From the NCBI GenBank assembly GCA_947258375.1, contig CAMYIJ010000004.1, forward strand, positions 37,138-101,137: 64,000 bases of DNA, given 5' to 3'. Made by a program: the position numbers and the translations under genes. The DNA is from an uncultured Acidimicrobiaceae bacterium (lineage in GTDB: Bacteria; Actinomycetota; Acidimicrobiia; Spongiisociales; UBA5794). Below the pieces are notes generated by a model. It had not been told where the DNA came from. It did no database searches and saw nothing but the letters and a program-made list of their open reading frames with translations. This document shows positions 1 to 8,425 of this stretch, in pieces; position 1 is the first letter of the stretch, and the number at the start of each line of letters is the position of its first letter.

Positions 1-1374
1 GCGGGTCCGTAGGTACTCGGCGGTACTGATCGGCGCAATGATGTCGCCGGCCCGGGCCGGGTTGACGCCACCTTCGCCGAGCTCCCCATGGCACGAGGCA
101 CAGTTCTGCGCGAACAGCTCGCCGCCGCTGGCGAGATCGCCCCCCTCGGCTGCGTCCTGGACGTATGCCACGAGAGCGCCGATCTGCTCGTCGGTGAGGA
201 TCTCGCCCCAGACGGGCATGTTCTCGTGGGCCCCGCCGCGGGCGATGGCATCGACGGCGTCGGGCAGTGACGCGGCGGTCGGAATGGCAGTGGCGTGACA
301 CGTGCTGCAGTTTGCCGCAAAGAGGTCGGCTCCGGGGGCCGCCGGATCCAGGACGTAGCGCGCCAGAGTCTGAATGTCGGCCTCGCCGAGGGTGCCGCCG
401 AACGCCGGCATATCGAGATGGCCGCCGCCCTCGACGACGACATCGCGGAGTGCGGACTCCGAACCCTCGAAAGCGACGGATCGGCCATGGCAGGACGCGC
501 ATTGCTGATCCCAGAGACGTTGGCCGTCGGGGGCCGTCAAGAAGTTGAGCAGTTGGCCCTGTTCGGCGGCGGTGAGCGTGTCCGACCACTCTGCAAGGTT
601 GAATTCGACATGGGGCTCATAGGACGATCCGACCTCGAGGGCATTGCGCAACTCGATGGCGTCCGCCTCAACGAGCTGCTCTGCGGCGTGGCATTGAGCG
701 CACGAGCCGGCGAAGACTTCGCTTCCGCGCGGCGCCAGGATGAAGCCGATCATCGCATCGATCTCGTCGGCCGACAGGTCGGCGTTCCAGGGCGGCATCC
801 CGTCGTGGGTTCCGGCGGAGATAACCGCGAACAGATCCGTGTCCGGTCTCACGTCCACCTTGGAGCCGTGGCACCCGGCGCAGTTGCTCACATACAGCGC
901 CGCAGTGCGGTCGCCGGCTTCTGTTACGGATCCCGGGGGCGCCGACTCGAGCAGTGACTGCGCGGTGAGGAACGTCGCCCCGGCCAGCATGGCAATGGTG
1001 ATCGTGGACACGACCGGCCGCGCCGACCAGTGGCGCCAGCGGGACTTGTCCGTGTACGGGAGCAGGATCAGGAAGGTGAGAGCCATCACCGGCAGCACGA
1101 TGACCCCGATGACCTCGAGATCGCCAGGGAAGTACTTCAGCAGCTGGAACAGGAACAGGAAGTACCACTCCGGCCGCGGCGTGTAGCTGTCGTCGCTGGG
1201 ATCCGCAATCTCCTCGAGGCTGGCGCCGTAGTAGGACGCCAGCGCCATGAGGATGATGAAAATGACGAGGGAGACGACAACATCCTTGAAGATGATGTCC
1301 GGCCAAAACGGGACACCCTTCTTCTTCTGTTCGTCGTACTTCTCGAGATACGCTTCTCTTTCTCGTTGCTTCAT
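1..1374 (-). CDS. qcrC: Menaquinol-cytochrome c reductase subunit: cytochrome b C-terminal domain fused to multiple cytochrome c domains (3' end outside window)
   Basis: The protein starts at ATG 1374 and is still open at position 1, so 458 codons are visible and the C-terminus is missing. Residues 1-140 are a subunit-IV-like part of cytochrome b with about three membrane helices and the quinol-site motif PEWYFLFLFQLLKYFPG. From about residue 160 the chain consists of tandem cytochrome c domains with five CXXCH motifs in the window (CAGCH, CAQCH, CASCH, CSTCH, CASCH). Bacillus-type QcrC has the same fusion but only one heme domain. Most of these domains carry a Met-Pro ligand motif (DGMPPW, LDMPAFG, ENMPVW). 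The second domain has no methionine between its CAQCH and the next heme site, so its axial ligand may differ. The gene follows qcrB by 3 nt in a qcrA-qcrB-qcrC operon. Its role is electron transfer from menaquinol, via cytochrome b, to the periplasm-side hemes. Confidence 0.9.
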   Translation of the reverse strand, partial: MKQREREAYLEKYDEQKKKGVPFWPDIIFKDVVVSLVIFIILMALASYYGASLEEIADPSDDSYTPRPEWYFLFLFQLLKYFPGDLEVIGVIVLPVMALTFLILLPYTDKSRWRHWSARPVVSTITIAMLAGATFLTAQSLLESAPPGSVTEAGDRTAALYVSNCAGCHGSKVDVRPDTDLFAVISAGTHDGMPPWNADLSADEIDAMIGFILAPRGSEVFAGSCAQCHAAEQLVEADAIELRNALEVGSSYEPHVEFNLAEWSDTLTAAEQGQLLNFLTAPDGQRLWDQQCASCHGRSVAFEGSESALRDVVVEGGGHLDMPAFGGTLGEADIQTLARYVLDPAAPGADLFAANCSTCHATAIPTAASLPDAVDAIARGGAHENMPVWGEILTDEQIGALVAYVQDAAEGGDLASGGELFAQNCASCHGELGEGGVNPARAGDIIAPISTAEYLRTR

Positions 1375-1377
1375 CGA

Positions 1378-2037
1378 CTACTCGTTCCGCTTCGGAACTG
1401 CCGTGATTCCATTGCGGACCACGAGATACATGTGCACTCCGACCAGCAACAGCAGGATCCCGGGGAGTATCCAGACGTGGGCCCCGTAAAACCTGGTGAG
1501 AGTGAGGCCCGAGATCTCCTCACCGCCGAGCATGAGATTCTTCAAAGATCCACCGACGAAAGGCGTGACCTCGCCGATCCTCGTGCCTACTACGGTTGCC
1601 CAGTAGGCCCGCTGATCCCAGGGGAGGAGGTAGCCGGTGAAGCCGAAGCTGAAGGTCAGTAGCAGCAGGGCAACCCCGCTGAACCATGTGGCCTCTCGTG
1701 GATACTTGTAAGCACCGTATGCGATGACCCGCACCATGTGGAGGATCACCAACAAAACCATCGCGCTGGAACCCCAATGGTGGAGACCACGGATCAGCCA
1801 GCCAAACGTCAGATCGTTGGTGATGTAGTCGACGCTGGCGTAGGCCTGGGTCGGTTCGGGCACGTAGTACAGGGTGAGGAGGATGCCCGTGACGATCTGC
1901 AGGGACATCGTGAAGAGGGTGGCGCTGCCGAGTGTGTACAGCCAGTTGATTTTGGGGATCTTGCGCAGGAAGATCGTCTCATAGACTTTCCGCCAGCCGC
2001 TGCGCTCGTCAACCCAATCGCCGATCTTGCTCGTCAT
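1378..2037 (-). CDS. qcrB: Cytochrome b (N-terminal, b6-type) of the menaquinol-cytochrome c reductase
   Basis: 219 residues, the length of a split b6-type cytochrome b. It has four predicted membrane helices and the expected paired heme ligands: His in GLHHWGSS and ILHMVRV, and His in FYGAHVW and GVHMYLV. It also has the conserved GFTGYLLPWDQ segment near the quinol site. The start is ATG 2037, which shares one base with the Rieske stop codon (TGATG). An in-frame extension to 2376 lies wholly inside the Rieske gene and was rejected. With qcrA and qcrC it forms a complex that oxidises menaquinol in the cytoplasmic membrane. Confidence 0.95.
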   Translation of the reverse strand: MTSKIGDWVDERSGWRKVYETIFLRKIPKINWLYTLGSATLFTMSLQIVTGILLTLYYVPEPTQAYASVDYITNDLTFGWLIRGLHHWGSSAMVLLVILHMVRVIAYGAYKYPREATWFSGVALLLLTFSFGFTGYLLPWDQRAYWATVVGTRIGEVTPFVGGSLKNLMLGGEEISGLTLTRFYGAHVWILPGILLLLVGVHMYLVVRNGITAVPKRNE

Positions 2038-2603
2038 CAGCTTGCACCCTTGATGAAGATCTGCGATTCCTCGACCTTGACTTCGAATTCGTCGAGCGGG
2101 CTGGGGGGCGGCCCGGAAGCTACCGAACCATCGGCGTTGAATACTGCGTTGTGGCATGGGCAGAAGAACCCGTCCTGTTCGTCGACCCAGCGGACCCGGC
2201 ATCCGAGGTGGGTGCAGACGTTCGACAGGACGGTGAATTCGGTGCCGTTGTCCGTCGTGACGAACACCGAGAGCTCCTCGTTGGTGGTGAGGTATCCGGA
2301 GCGACGCTCGATATTGGCCTTCATGAGGGTCGGCCTGCCAGGTTCGACAGAGCTCGCCGCCCCCAGCCGGATCCATTCGGCCACTCCGGCGTCTTCCGCC
2401 GCGGGGCCGGCGATGTAGAAGATGGCCGGAACACCTACTCCGGCGGCGATCGCCCCTCCCATCACCGCTACCGACCTGCTCAACATCTGGCGGCGGGAAA
2501 GGCCTTTGGCGTCCGACTCAGGATCCGGATCCGCTTGGGGAACAGTCGCGGCCGCCTCAGAGTCAGCCTGATCCGCGACAGGCAGATCGGCGTCTTCGTT
2601 CAT
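2037..2603 (-). CDS. qcrA: Rieske iron-sulfur protein of the menaquinol-cytochrome c reductase
   Basis: 188 residues. An acidic cytoplasmic N-terminus is followed by a twin-arginine-like stretch (SRRQMLSRS, about residues 36-44), one membrane helix (about 45-68) and the Rieske fold. The two cluster-binding loops are CTHLGC and CPCH, which bind the [2Fe-2S] cluster that takes the first electron from menaquinol. The ATG at 2603 has a strong ribosome binding site (GGGAGG, six bases upstream). It is the first gene of the qcrABC operon, transcribed divergently from the coxSLM genes. Confidence 0.95.
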   Translation of the reverse strand: MNEDADLPVADQADSEAAATVPQADPDPESDAKGLSRRQMLSRSVAVMGGAIAAGVGVPAIFYIAGPAAEDAGVAEWIRLGAASSVEPGRPTLMKANIERRSGYLTTNEELSVFVTTDNGTEFTVLSNVCTHLGCRVRWVDEQDGFFCPCHNAVFNADGSVASGPPPSPLDEFEVKVEESQIFIKGAS

Positions 2604-2648
2604 CTATGACCTCCCCGGTTAGATTCCCGCGTGGAACCAGCAGCCCTT

Positions 2649-2657
2649 GTTATAGCA
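2649..2657 (-). promoter_or_regulatory. Predicted extended -10 promoter element of qcrABC
   Basis: On the minus strand the sequence reads TGCTATAAC, an extended -10 box. It would start transcription near 2641, about 38 nt before the Rieske ATG. No good -35 box is visible, which suits an extended -10 promoter. It lies in the 277-bp gap between the divergent qcr and cox operons. I found no other clear element in that gap. Confidence 0.4.
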
Positions 2658-2880
2658 GCCGACCCTATCGAAGCGAAGACGAGGATTGATAGGGCCATCC
2701 GGCCCTTCTCTACAGTCATGCGGCCCGAACCGAAATAGGTGAAGTTGCCGTTGCCCAACGCACCCTCGAGACGCCGCTCGTCGGTCGGGCAAAGCCCGCT
2801 CGGGATTTTCCTCGACATCGGCCGACCCAGAATCGCTAACTTCCGAGGTACCTAGCCTTTCCCGGACGAAAGGGGCGTGA

Positions 2881-3393
2881 ATGCAGGTAACCATGACCGT
2901 GAATGGCCGGGAGGTGAGCGGCGACGTCGAACCGCGCACACTCCTGGTTCATTTCATAAGAGAGAACTTGCGCCTCACCGGCACTCACGTCGGTTGTGAG
3001 ACAAGCTACTGCGGCGCGTGCACCATCCAGGTCGACGGTAACGCGGTGAAGTCGTGCACGATGCTCGCGGTCCAGGCCGACGGTGCCACTGTCAAGACGG
3101 TTGAGGGGCTCGCCGACGGCGATCAGCTCCACGCCGTGCAAGAAGGGTTCTGGGAACGTCACGGGCTGCAATGCGGCTACTGCACTCCCGGGATGCTGAT
3201 GTCGGCAGCCAGCCTCCTCGAGCAAAACGCCAGCCCGTCCGAGGATGAGATCCGGCACGCCATCGAAGGGAATCTGTGCCGCTGCACCGGCTACCACAAC
3301 ATCGTTCGTTCGATCGAGTACGCCGCCGCCAAGTTGCGCGGTGAAGAGCCGGCGCCGCCTGACTGGACCCTGGACTTCGAGGGGGTCTCATGA
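2881..3393 (+). CDS. coxS: CO-dehydrogenase-like molybdenum hydroxylase, small [2Fe-2S] subunit
   Basis: 170 residues, the usual length for CoxS-type subunits. The N-terminal plant-type ferredoxin domain has the cluster motif [10 protein letters not shown] plus the later SC, and the C-terminal four-helix domain holds the second cluster (CGYCTPGM and CRCTGY). These clusters pass electrons from the molybdenum site in the large subunit to FAD in the medium subunit. A GAAAGGGG ribosome binding site precedes ATG 2881. The stop overlaps the coxL start by 4 nt. The order small-large-medium is typical of form II enzymes, not of form I (medium-small-large). Confidence 0.93.
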   Translation: MQVTMTVNGREVSGDVEPRTLLVHFIRENLRLTGTHVGCETSYCGACTIQVDGNAVKSCTMLAVQADGATVKTVEGLADGDQLHAVQEGFWERHGLQCGYCTPGMLMSAASLLEQNASPSEDEIRHAIEGNLCRCTGYHNIVRSIEYAAAKLRGEEPAPPDWTLDFEGVS

Positions 3394-5771
3394 CTACCAG
3401 TGTGAGTGCCATGGGCGGCATCGTCCGCCGCAAGGAGGATCCGGCGCTCATCGCCGGCCGCGGACAGTACGTCGACGACATCCGGCTGAACGGCGAAGCC
3501 GTCATGGCTTTTGTGCGCAGCCCGTTCGCCCATGCCCGCATCAACTCCATCGACACTGCGGCCGCGGAGAGCATGCCGGGCGTTCTGGCCGTGTACACGA
3601 TCGAGGACGTACGAGACCTGGGCCCCGTGCTCGCTCAAGTCCCGGTCGGCGTCCTGCGCCCGCTCCTAGCCGATGGTGCCGTCCACCATGTCGGTGAGGC
3701 GGTGGCGGCGGTCGTCGCCGAGAACTCATACGTCGCGAGGGACGCTGCCGACAGCGTCATGGTCGATTACGACCCGCTGCCGGCGGTCGTCGACATGAAG
3801 GCGGCGGTTACGGGCACCGATAGGGCGCACGAGGGCGCCGAGTCGAATGTGCTCGTGACGTGGTTCTCCCACGACTGGTGGCCCGGGGTCTTCGAACTGG
3901 AGGATCATCGGCCTGCAATCGCCGAGGCGAAACAGCGCGACGACGTCGTTGTCGTAAGCCAGGAGATGCTGAACCAGCGATTGATCCCCACGGCAATCGA
4001 GCCGCGGGCGGTACTAGCCGACTGGAACCACGGGTACGACCGGGTGAAGCTGTGGAGCTCGACCCAGATGCCACACGCTTTGGCAGGCGCGGTCGCCAAG
4101 ACCTTCGGATTGCCGTCGAACGAGGTGCATGTCGTAGCCCCCGAGGTTGGCGGTGGGTTTGGCGCCAAGCTGAACATCTACCCGGACGAGATTCTGACCG
4201 TGTTTGCGTCGAAGGATCTGAACCGTCCCGTGCGGTGGACCGAGACGAGGCGGGAATCCGCGTTCTCGACAATCCAGGGCCGCGGTTGGGTAGCCACGGC
4301 GACGATCACCGGCACCAGGGACGGCGAGATCCTCGGCTACGAGCTCGACGGAATCGCCGACATGGGGGCCTACAGCCAGAACTTCACGGTGGCCATCCCC
4401 GTGCTCGGTCTGTTTGTGGCGCAGGGTCAATACGACATACCGCTGGCGTGGCAGGTGGCGTGTGTCCAGACCAACACCCAGACCACGGACGCCTATCGCG
4501 GCGCCGGCCGGCCGGAGGCGAGCTACTACATCGAGCGGATCATCGACATGTATGCCGCGGAGATCGGCATGGACCCGACCGAGGTCCGCCGAAAGAACTT
4601 CTTCAAGAAGGAGGACTTCCCGGCGACAACGGCCATCGGGCTGACGATGGATTCCGGTGACTACGAGACGAACCTGGACACCCTGATCGCAGACGTCGAC
4701 TACGCCGGCTTGCGCTCCATGCAGGCGGCGGCTCGCGAAGAGGGCCGCTACATCGGCATCGGCGTCGGCACGTACGTCGAGGTGTGTGGGTTCGCTCCCT
4801 CGGTGCTGGCCGAGTTCGGCTTCGGCTGGGACGCCTACGGGATGCCAACGTCGTTCAGCGGCTCCGGTCTCGTGCGGATCAATCCCGATGGATCGGCGAC
4901 GGTCATCATCGGGACGGGCCCGTCCGGCCAGGGCCACCAGACGACCTGGGCTCAGGTCGTGTCGGATCGCCTGGGTATCGATTTCGACAACGTACGGGTC
5001 ACCCATGGCAACACGGCGGAGTCCCCAACCGGTGTCGGCACGTTCGGCAGCCGCTCGGCGGCCGTTGACGGAGCGGCCACCTATGAGGCTGCCGAGAAGG
5101 TGAGCAAGAAGGCGGCGGACATCGTCGCCCACATGCTCGAGGCCTCGGCCGATGACATCCGCTTCGCCGACGGCGGGGCGCATGTGGCCGGTAGCCCAGG
5201 TCACAAGGTCACGTGGGCCGAGATCGCCGAAGTGGCTTACAAGCCGCACAAGGGACCGGAAGGCTTCGAGGCCGGCCTCGAAGCCCATGCGGTCTTCTCG
5301 CCCGGAAACGCGACCTGGCCCTTCGGCTCGCACCTTGCCGTCGTTGAGGTCGACCCGGAAACCGGCAATGTCGAGATTCTGCGATATGTGGGAGTCGACG
5401 ACTGCGGCAACCGGATCAACCCGATGATCGTTGACGGTCAGATCCACGGTGGCATCGCCCAGGGGATTGGCCAGGCAATGTTCGAGGAGGCGATCTACGA
5501 CGAAGACGGCAACCTGCTGACGGGCTCGCTGATCGACTATCCGATTCCCACGGCCGGCGACCTCCCGGCATTTGAGCTGGGATGGACCAACACCCCGACT
5601 GACGTGAATCCGATGGGTGTCAAGGGTATCGGCGAGGCGGGCACGATCGGGTCGGCGCAGACGATTGTCAACGCAGTTGTCGATGCCGTTTCCCCCTTCG
5701 GGGTGAAACACATCGACATGCCTCTCAGGCCCAAACGGGTGTGGGATGCGATTCAGAAGGCGAGGGGATAG
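3390..5771 (+). CDS. coxL: Form II CO-dehydrogenase-like large (molybdopterin) subunit
   Basis: 793 residues of the xanthine oxidase/aldehyde oxidase large-subunit family: an N-terminal a/b-hammerhead domain, then the molybdopterin-cytosine-dinucleotide-binding domain. Residues 368-374 read AYRGAGR, the signature of form II. True aerobic CO dehydrogenases (form I) carry AYXCSFR with the Cys that binds copper. Other family motifs are GGGFGAK and [11 protein letters not shown], and GIGEAGTIG near the C-terminus. The real substrate is unknown: published work on form II enzymes supports CO oxidation poorly, and an aldehyde or heterocycle is possible. Translationally coupled to coxS (4-nt overlap) and followed by coxM. 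No maturation genes (coxDEF, MoCo insertion) lie in the window. Confidence 0.92.
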   Translation: MTTSVSAMGGIVRRKEDPALIAGRGQYVDDIRLNGEAVMAFVRSPFAHARINSIDTAAAESMPGVLAVYTIEDVRDLGPVLAQVPVGVLRPLLADGAVHHVGEAVAAVVAENSYVARDAADSVMVDYDPLPAVVDMKAAVTGTDRAHEGAESNVLVTWFSHDWWPGVFELEDHRPAIAEAKQRDDVVVVSQEMLNQRLIPTAIEPRAVLADWNHGYDRVKLWSSTQMPHALAGAVAKTFGLPSNEVHVVAPEVGGGFGAKLNIYPDEILTVFASKDLNRPVRWTETRRESAFSTIQGRGWVATATITGTRDGEILGYELDGIADMGAYSQNFTVAIPVLGLFVAQGQYDIPLAWQVACVQTNTQTTDAYRGAGRPEASYYIERIIDMYAAEIGMDPTEVRRKNFFKKEDFPATTAIGLTMDSGDYETNLDTLIADVDYAGLRSMQAAAREEGRYIGIGVGTYVEVCGFAPSVLAEFGFGWDAYGMPTSFSGSGLVRINPDGSATVIIGTGPSGQGHQTTWAQVVSDRLGIDFDNVRVTHGNTAESPTGVGTFGSRSAAVDGAATYEAAEKVSKKAADIVAHMLEASADDIRFADGGAHVAGSPGHKVTWAEIAEVAYKPHKGPEGFEAGLEAHAVFSPGNATWPFGSHLAVVEVDPETGNVEILRYVGVDDCGNRINPMIVDGQIHGGIAQGIGQAMFEEAIYDEDGNLLTGSLIDYPIPTAGDLPAFELGWTNTPTDVNPMGVKGIGEAGTIGSAQTIVNAVVDAVSPFGVKHIDMPLRPKRVWDAIQKARG

Positions 5772-5773
5772 TC

Positions 5774-6640
5774 ATGTATCCGAGAAGCTTTGAATACGTC
5801 GCGGCTGCCTCGCTCGACGAGGCGCTCTCCGCTCTGGCGGACAATCCGGGCGCCAAGGTTATGACCGGCGGCATGAGCCTGATCCCCTTGATGAAGCTCC
5901 GGCTGTTCTCACCGAGCCTCGTGGTCGATATTGGGCGGGTTCCCGGTCTCGACGCGATCGACGACTCCGGTGACCAGCTGGCGATTGGGGCACTCGTGCG
6001 CCATGCAGCGACCGCATCGAGCGACGCCGTGAAATCCGGGGCCGCCGCATTGGCTCAAGCCGCGGCGCTCACCGGGGATGTCCAGGTACGCAACCGGGGA
6101 ACGACATGTGGCGCCATCGCCCACGCCGACATCGCGGCTGATCAAACGGCTGCGGTGCTGGCGCTGGGTGCAACGATGGTCGCCAAGTCGACATCCGGGG
6201 AACGGGAGATCGCGGCAGCGGACTTCTTCGTCGACACTCTCACGTCGGCGCTCGAGCCCGACGAGATTCTCGTGGAGGTTCGTGTGCCGAAGACCGGGGC
6301 CGGGTCGGGTTCGGCCTACGGCAAGCTGGGTCGACGGGGCGGCCAGTCCGACTACGCGGTCGCAGGAGCGGCTGCCGTTGTCACGATGGATGGCGGCAAC
6401 GTGGCGGCGGCCTCGGTCGCGTTGACCGGGGTTGGTACCAAGCCGACTCTGGCCGCCGGAGTCGCCGAAGCCCTCGTCGGAACCGACGGATCCGCAGAGG
6501 CTGTTGCCGGGGCGGCGGGACGTGCCACCGAAGGCGTGACGGTCCTCGAGGACCTCTACGGGTCCGAGGAGTACAAGTCACACCTCGCTCAGGTGTACGC
6601 GGCGCGGGCGATCAATGCGGCGATAGCTGCCGCGACGTAA
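5774..6640 (+). CDS. coxM: CO-dehydrogenase-like FAD-binding medium subunit
   Basis: 288 residues. The FAD-binding PCMH-type domain shows the two CoxM signatures, GGMSLIPLMKLRL (about residues 35-47) and RNRGTTCGAIAHADIAAD (about residues 107-124). The C-terminal CO_deh_flav_C domain follows. It completes the S-L-M heterotrimer, handing electrons from the iron-sulfur subunit to a quinone or other acceptor. The start at ATG 5774, 2 nt after the coxL stop, has GAGGGG about six bases upstream; an in-frame GTG start inside coxL was not preferred. Transcription probably ends at the hairpin at 6662-6693. Confidence 0.93.
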   Translation: MYPRSFEYVAAASLDEALSALADNPGAKVMTGGMSLIPLMKLRLFSPSLVVDIGRVPGLDAIDDSGDQLAIGALVRHAATASSDAVKSGAAALAQAAALTGDVQVRNRGTTCGAIAHADIAADQTAAVLALGATMVAKSTSGEREIAAADFFVDTLTSALEPDEILVEVRVPKTGAGSGSAYGKLGRRGGQSDYAVAGAAAVVTMDGGNVAAASVALTGVGTKPTLAAGVAEALVGTDGSAEAVAGAAGRATEGVTVLEDLYGSEEYKSHLAQVYAARAINAAIAAAT

Positions 6641-6661
6641 GGCTTGCGGGAGAGGGAGCGA

Positions 6662-6693
6662 GGAGGCCGCCGGCCAGTTAGCCGGCGGCCTCC
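6662..6693. terminator. Bidirectional hairpin between coxM and an orphan histidine kinase gene
   Basis: A perfect 13-bp inverted repeat (GGAGGCCGCCGGC, 6-nt loop, GCCGGCGGCCTCC) sits between convergent genes. The stop codon of the minus-strand kinase (6678-6680) lies in the loop, so the stem covers the kinase's last codons. No U-tract is evident, as is common for GC-rich actinobacterial terminators. Confidence 0.6.
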
Positions 6694-8363
6694 TGTCGCG
6701 TTGGAAGCGCCTGGGGCTCCGCGACATAGAGTGGCAGCGTCAGCTCGAAGATCGCCTCGTCGCCGTCGTGGGCGTAAATGAGGTCGCCGTCCATACCGCG
6801 CGCCAACTGCCGGGACACAGTCAGCCCGAGGCCCACCGAGGCCGTCAGGCCGGGAACCTGGCGAGCGCGGTAATACCGATCGAAGATCGCATCGCGCTCT
6901 TTGAAGGGAAGTGGAGGACCGTCGTCGCGCACTTCGAGAACCGCGGCCGTTGATGTGACTGCAACGCAGATTCTGACCGCCGGTCCGCCGTAGCGGTCGG
7001 CATTGACGACGAGGTTGCGGAGTATCTGGCGTGTTCTGACCGGGTCGGCCATGGTCCACACCGGCTGATCCGGGACGAACATCAATACGTGATTTGGTTC
7101 CAGCAGTGACCGGTGAACTTCTCGGGCGAGAGCGACAACGTCGAATCGCTCGCTTCCGAGACGAAGATTCCCGCTCTCGGCCTGGGCTGCAATCAGCAGG
7201 TCCTCAACGATCGTTGAGACCTCCTTGCCTTCGGTGGCGATGAGTGCCACGAGCTCGCGGATTTCCTCGACACCAAATGTATCGAGCGACGCGCTCAGCT
7301 CGTCGGCCAGTCCCACGACGGTTGTCAAGGGTGTCCTGAGCTCGTGGCTCACTGTTGCTACCAGCTCATCCTTGGAGCGGACCATGCCCTCGAGGGTCTG
7401 GCGGGCCTCGCGGCTCTCTGTGACATCGACCGCGGCCACCGACACATGTGCCAGGTCGAGCTTTCCGTTGATGCGGGGCGCCGACCACGAGAGCGCCAGA
7501 TGGAGCCTCTTTCCGCGAAACGTCTTGGCGTCCGCGATCTCGGTCAGGACGTGATCGTCACCGTTCCATACCGCCAGGAGCTGCCGGGTGATGGAATCGA
7601 GGGCTTCGGCGTCGCGATTCTTGAGCTCGCCGAGGAGTGCCTCTGGCGAGTCCGCCTCGAGCATCCGAACGGCGGCCTCGTTGGCGGCTTTCACCTCGAC
7701 GAGTCCGGCGATGCGCAGCGCGGCACCCGGATGATCCTGCAGATAGGCCTCGAGGTCGTCGCCACGTGCGCGCAACTCGTTGAGAAGCAACTCGACTCCG
7801 GTGAAATCCTCCTCCCACATGGCGATTGGTGAGTGATCGAAGAGGCTCCGGTACCGTTCGGTCTCCTTCGACATCTGCAGCAGAACCCACCGCATCAGGT
7901 AGGTGGTCAACCCGAAAGCGACCGCTCCGGATAGGCCGGTGATCAGACCGATCACCAGGTCCGGCTCACTCCATGCGACCGCGACCGTCATTCCGGCACC
8001 GAAGACGGCGACAAAAGCGACGAGGCGAGTCGTCACGTAGTTGCTCAGCACGGTTCCGATAGCGGCCAGCGCAATCACGGTCGGCGCTCGCGAACCGTCG
8101 ACCGGCACTGTGAGGGCGCCCGATGCGACGACGACGGCTGCAACCACAAGGGTGGCGCGGACATCGTTGCGCCCAGTGAAGAGTTGGGCCATCGCGAAAA
8201 ACGCAATGATGACGGCGGGCCACACGGATCGAGCGAGGTTCATGTCGCCGGTAAGCAGACCTAGGGCCCCCACCGCGATCCAGCCAACGTTCGACAACGT
8301 GGCGATTGTTCGCAGGAGTGGCTCATCGAGCCTGCCTACGATCGTCTGCGAGCGCGACTGCAT
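6678..8363 (-). CDS. Orphan membrane PAS histidine kinase
   Basis: 561 residues. About six membrane helices fill residues 15-180. A PAS domain follows, opening with the unusual motif PIAMWEEDFTGV, then a DHp domain with the phospho-accepting His in VSHELRTPLTTV (about residue 345) and a HATPase domain. The ATP lid reads DDGPPLPFKE, so the usual DxGxG glycine is altered to DDGPP, while VGLGLTVSRQLA is intact. The second half closely resembles the kinases at 11204-12571 and 36029-37639. No response regulator gene is adjacent, so it is an orphan. The ATG at 8363 has only a weak AGACAGG ahead. The signal is unknown; a PAS domain next to redox genes allows, but does not show, redox or ligand sensing. 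Confidence 0.85.
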   Translation of the reverse strand: MQSRSQTIVGRLDEPLLRTIATLSNVGWIAVGALGLLTGDMNLARSVWPAVIIAFFAMAQLFTGRNDVRATLVVAAVVVASGALTVPVDGSRAPTVIALAAIGTVLSNYVTTRLVAFVAVFGAGMTVAVAWSEPDLVIGLITGLSGAVAFGLTTYLMRWVLLQMSKETERYRSLFDHSPIAMWEEDFTGVELLLNELRARGDDLEAYLQDHPGAALRIAGLVEVKAANEAAVRMLEADSPEALLGELKNRDAEALDSITRQLLAVWNGDDHVLTEIADAKTFRGKRLHLALSWSAPRINGKLDLAHVSVAAVDVTESREARQTLEGMVRSKDELVATVSHELRTPLTTVVGLADELSASLDTFGVEEIRELVALIATEGKEVSTIVEDLLIAAQAESGNLRLGSERFDVVALAREVHRSLLEPNHVLMFVPDQPVWTMADPVRTRQILRNLVVNADRYGGPAVRICVAVTSTAAVLEVRDDGPPLPFKERDAIFDRYYRARQVPGLTASVGLGLTVSRQLARGMDGDLIYAHDGDEAIFELTLPLYVAEPQALPTRQEAAG

Positions 8364-8425
8364 CCTGTCTACATCGGCATTTCTCCTCGAATGCCATAGC
8401 CACTTGTCGTTGATCGGCTGCCGTC

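Noticed and set aside
4014..5711. A 565-codon open frame antisense to coxL
   Set aside because: It is fully inside the well-supported coxL gene and its translation is Arg/Gly/Asp-rich, typical of a shadow frame in GC-rich DNA.
3390..5771. Calling the enzyme an aerobic CO dehydrogenase (form I)
   Set aside because: The loop is AYRGAGR, not AYXCSFR, and the gene order is S-L-M.
6678..8363. Regulation of the cox operon by the adjacent orphan kinase
   Set aside because: The genes converge and are separated by a terminator-like hairpin; proximity alone gives no support.
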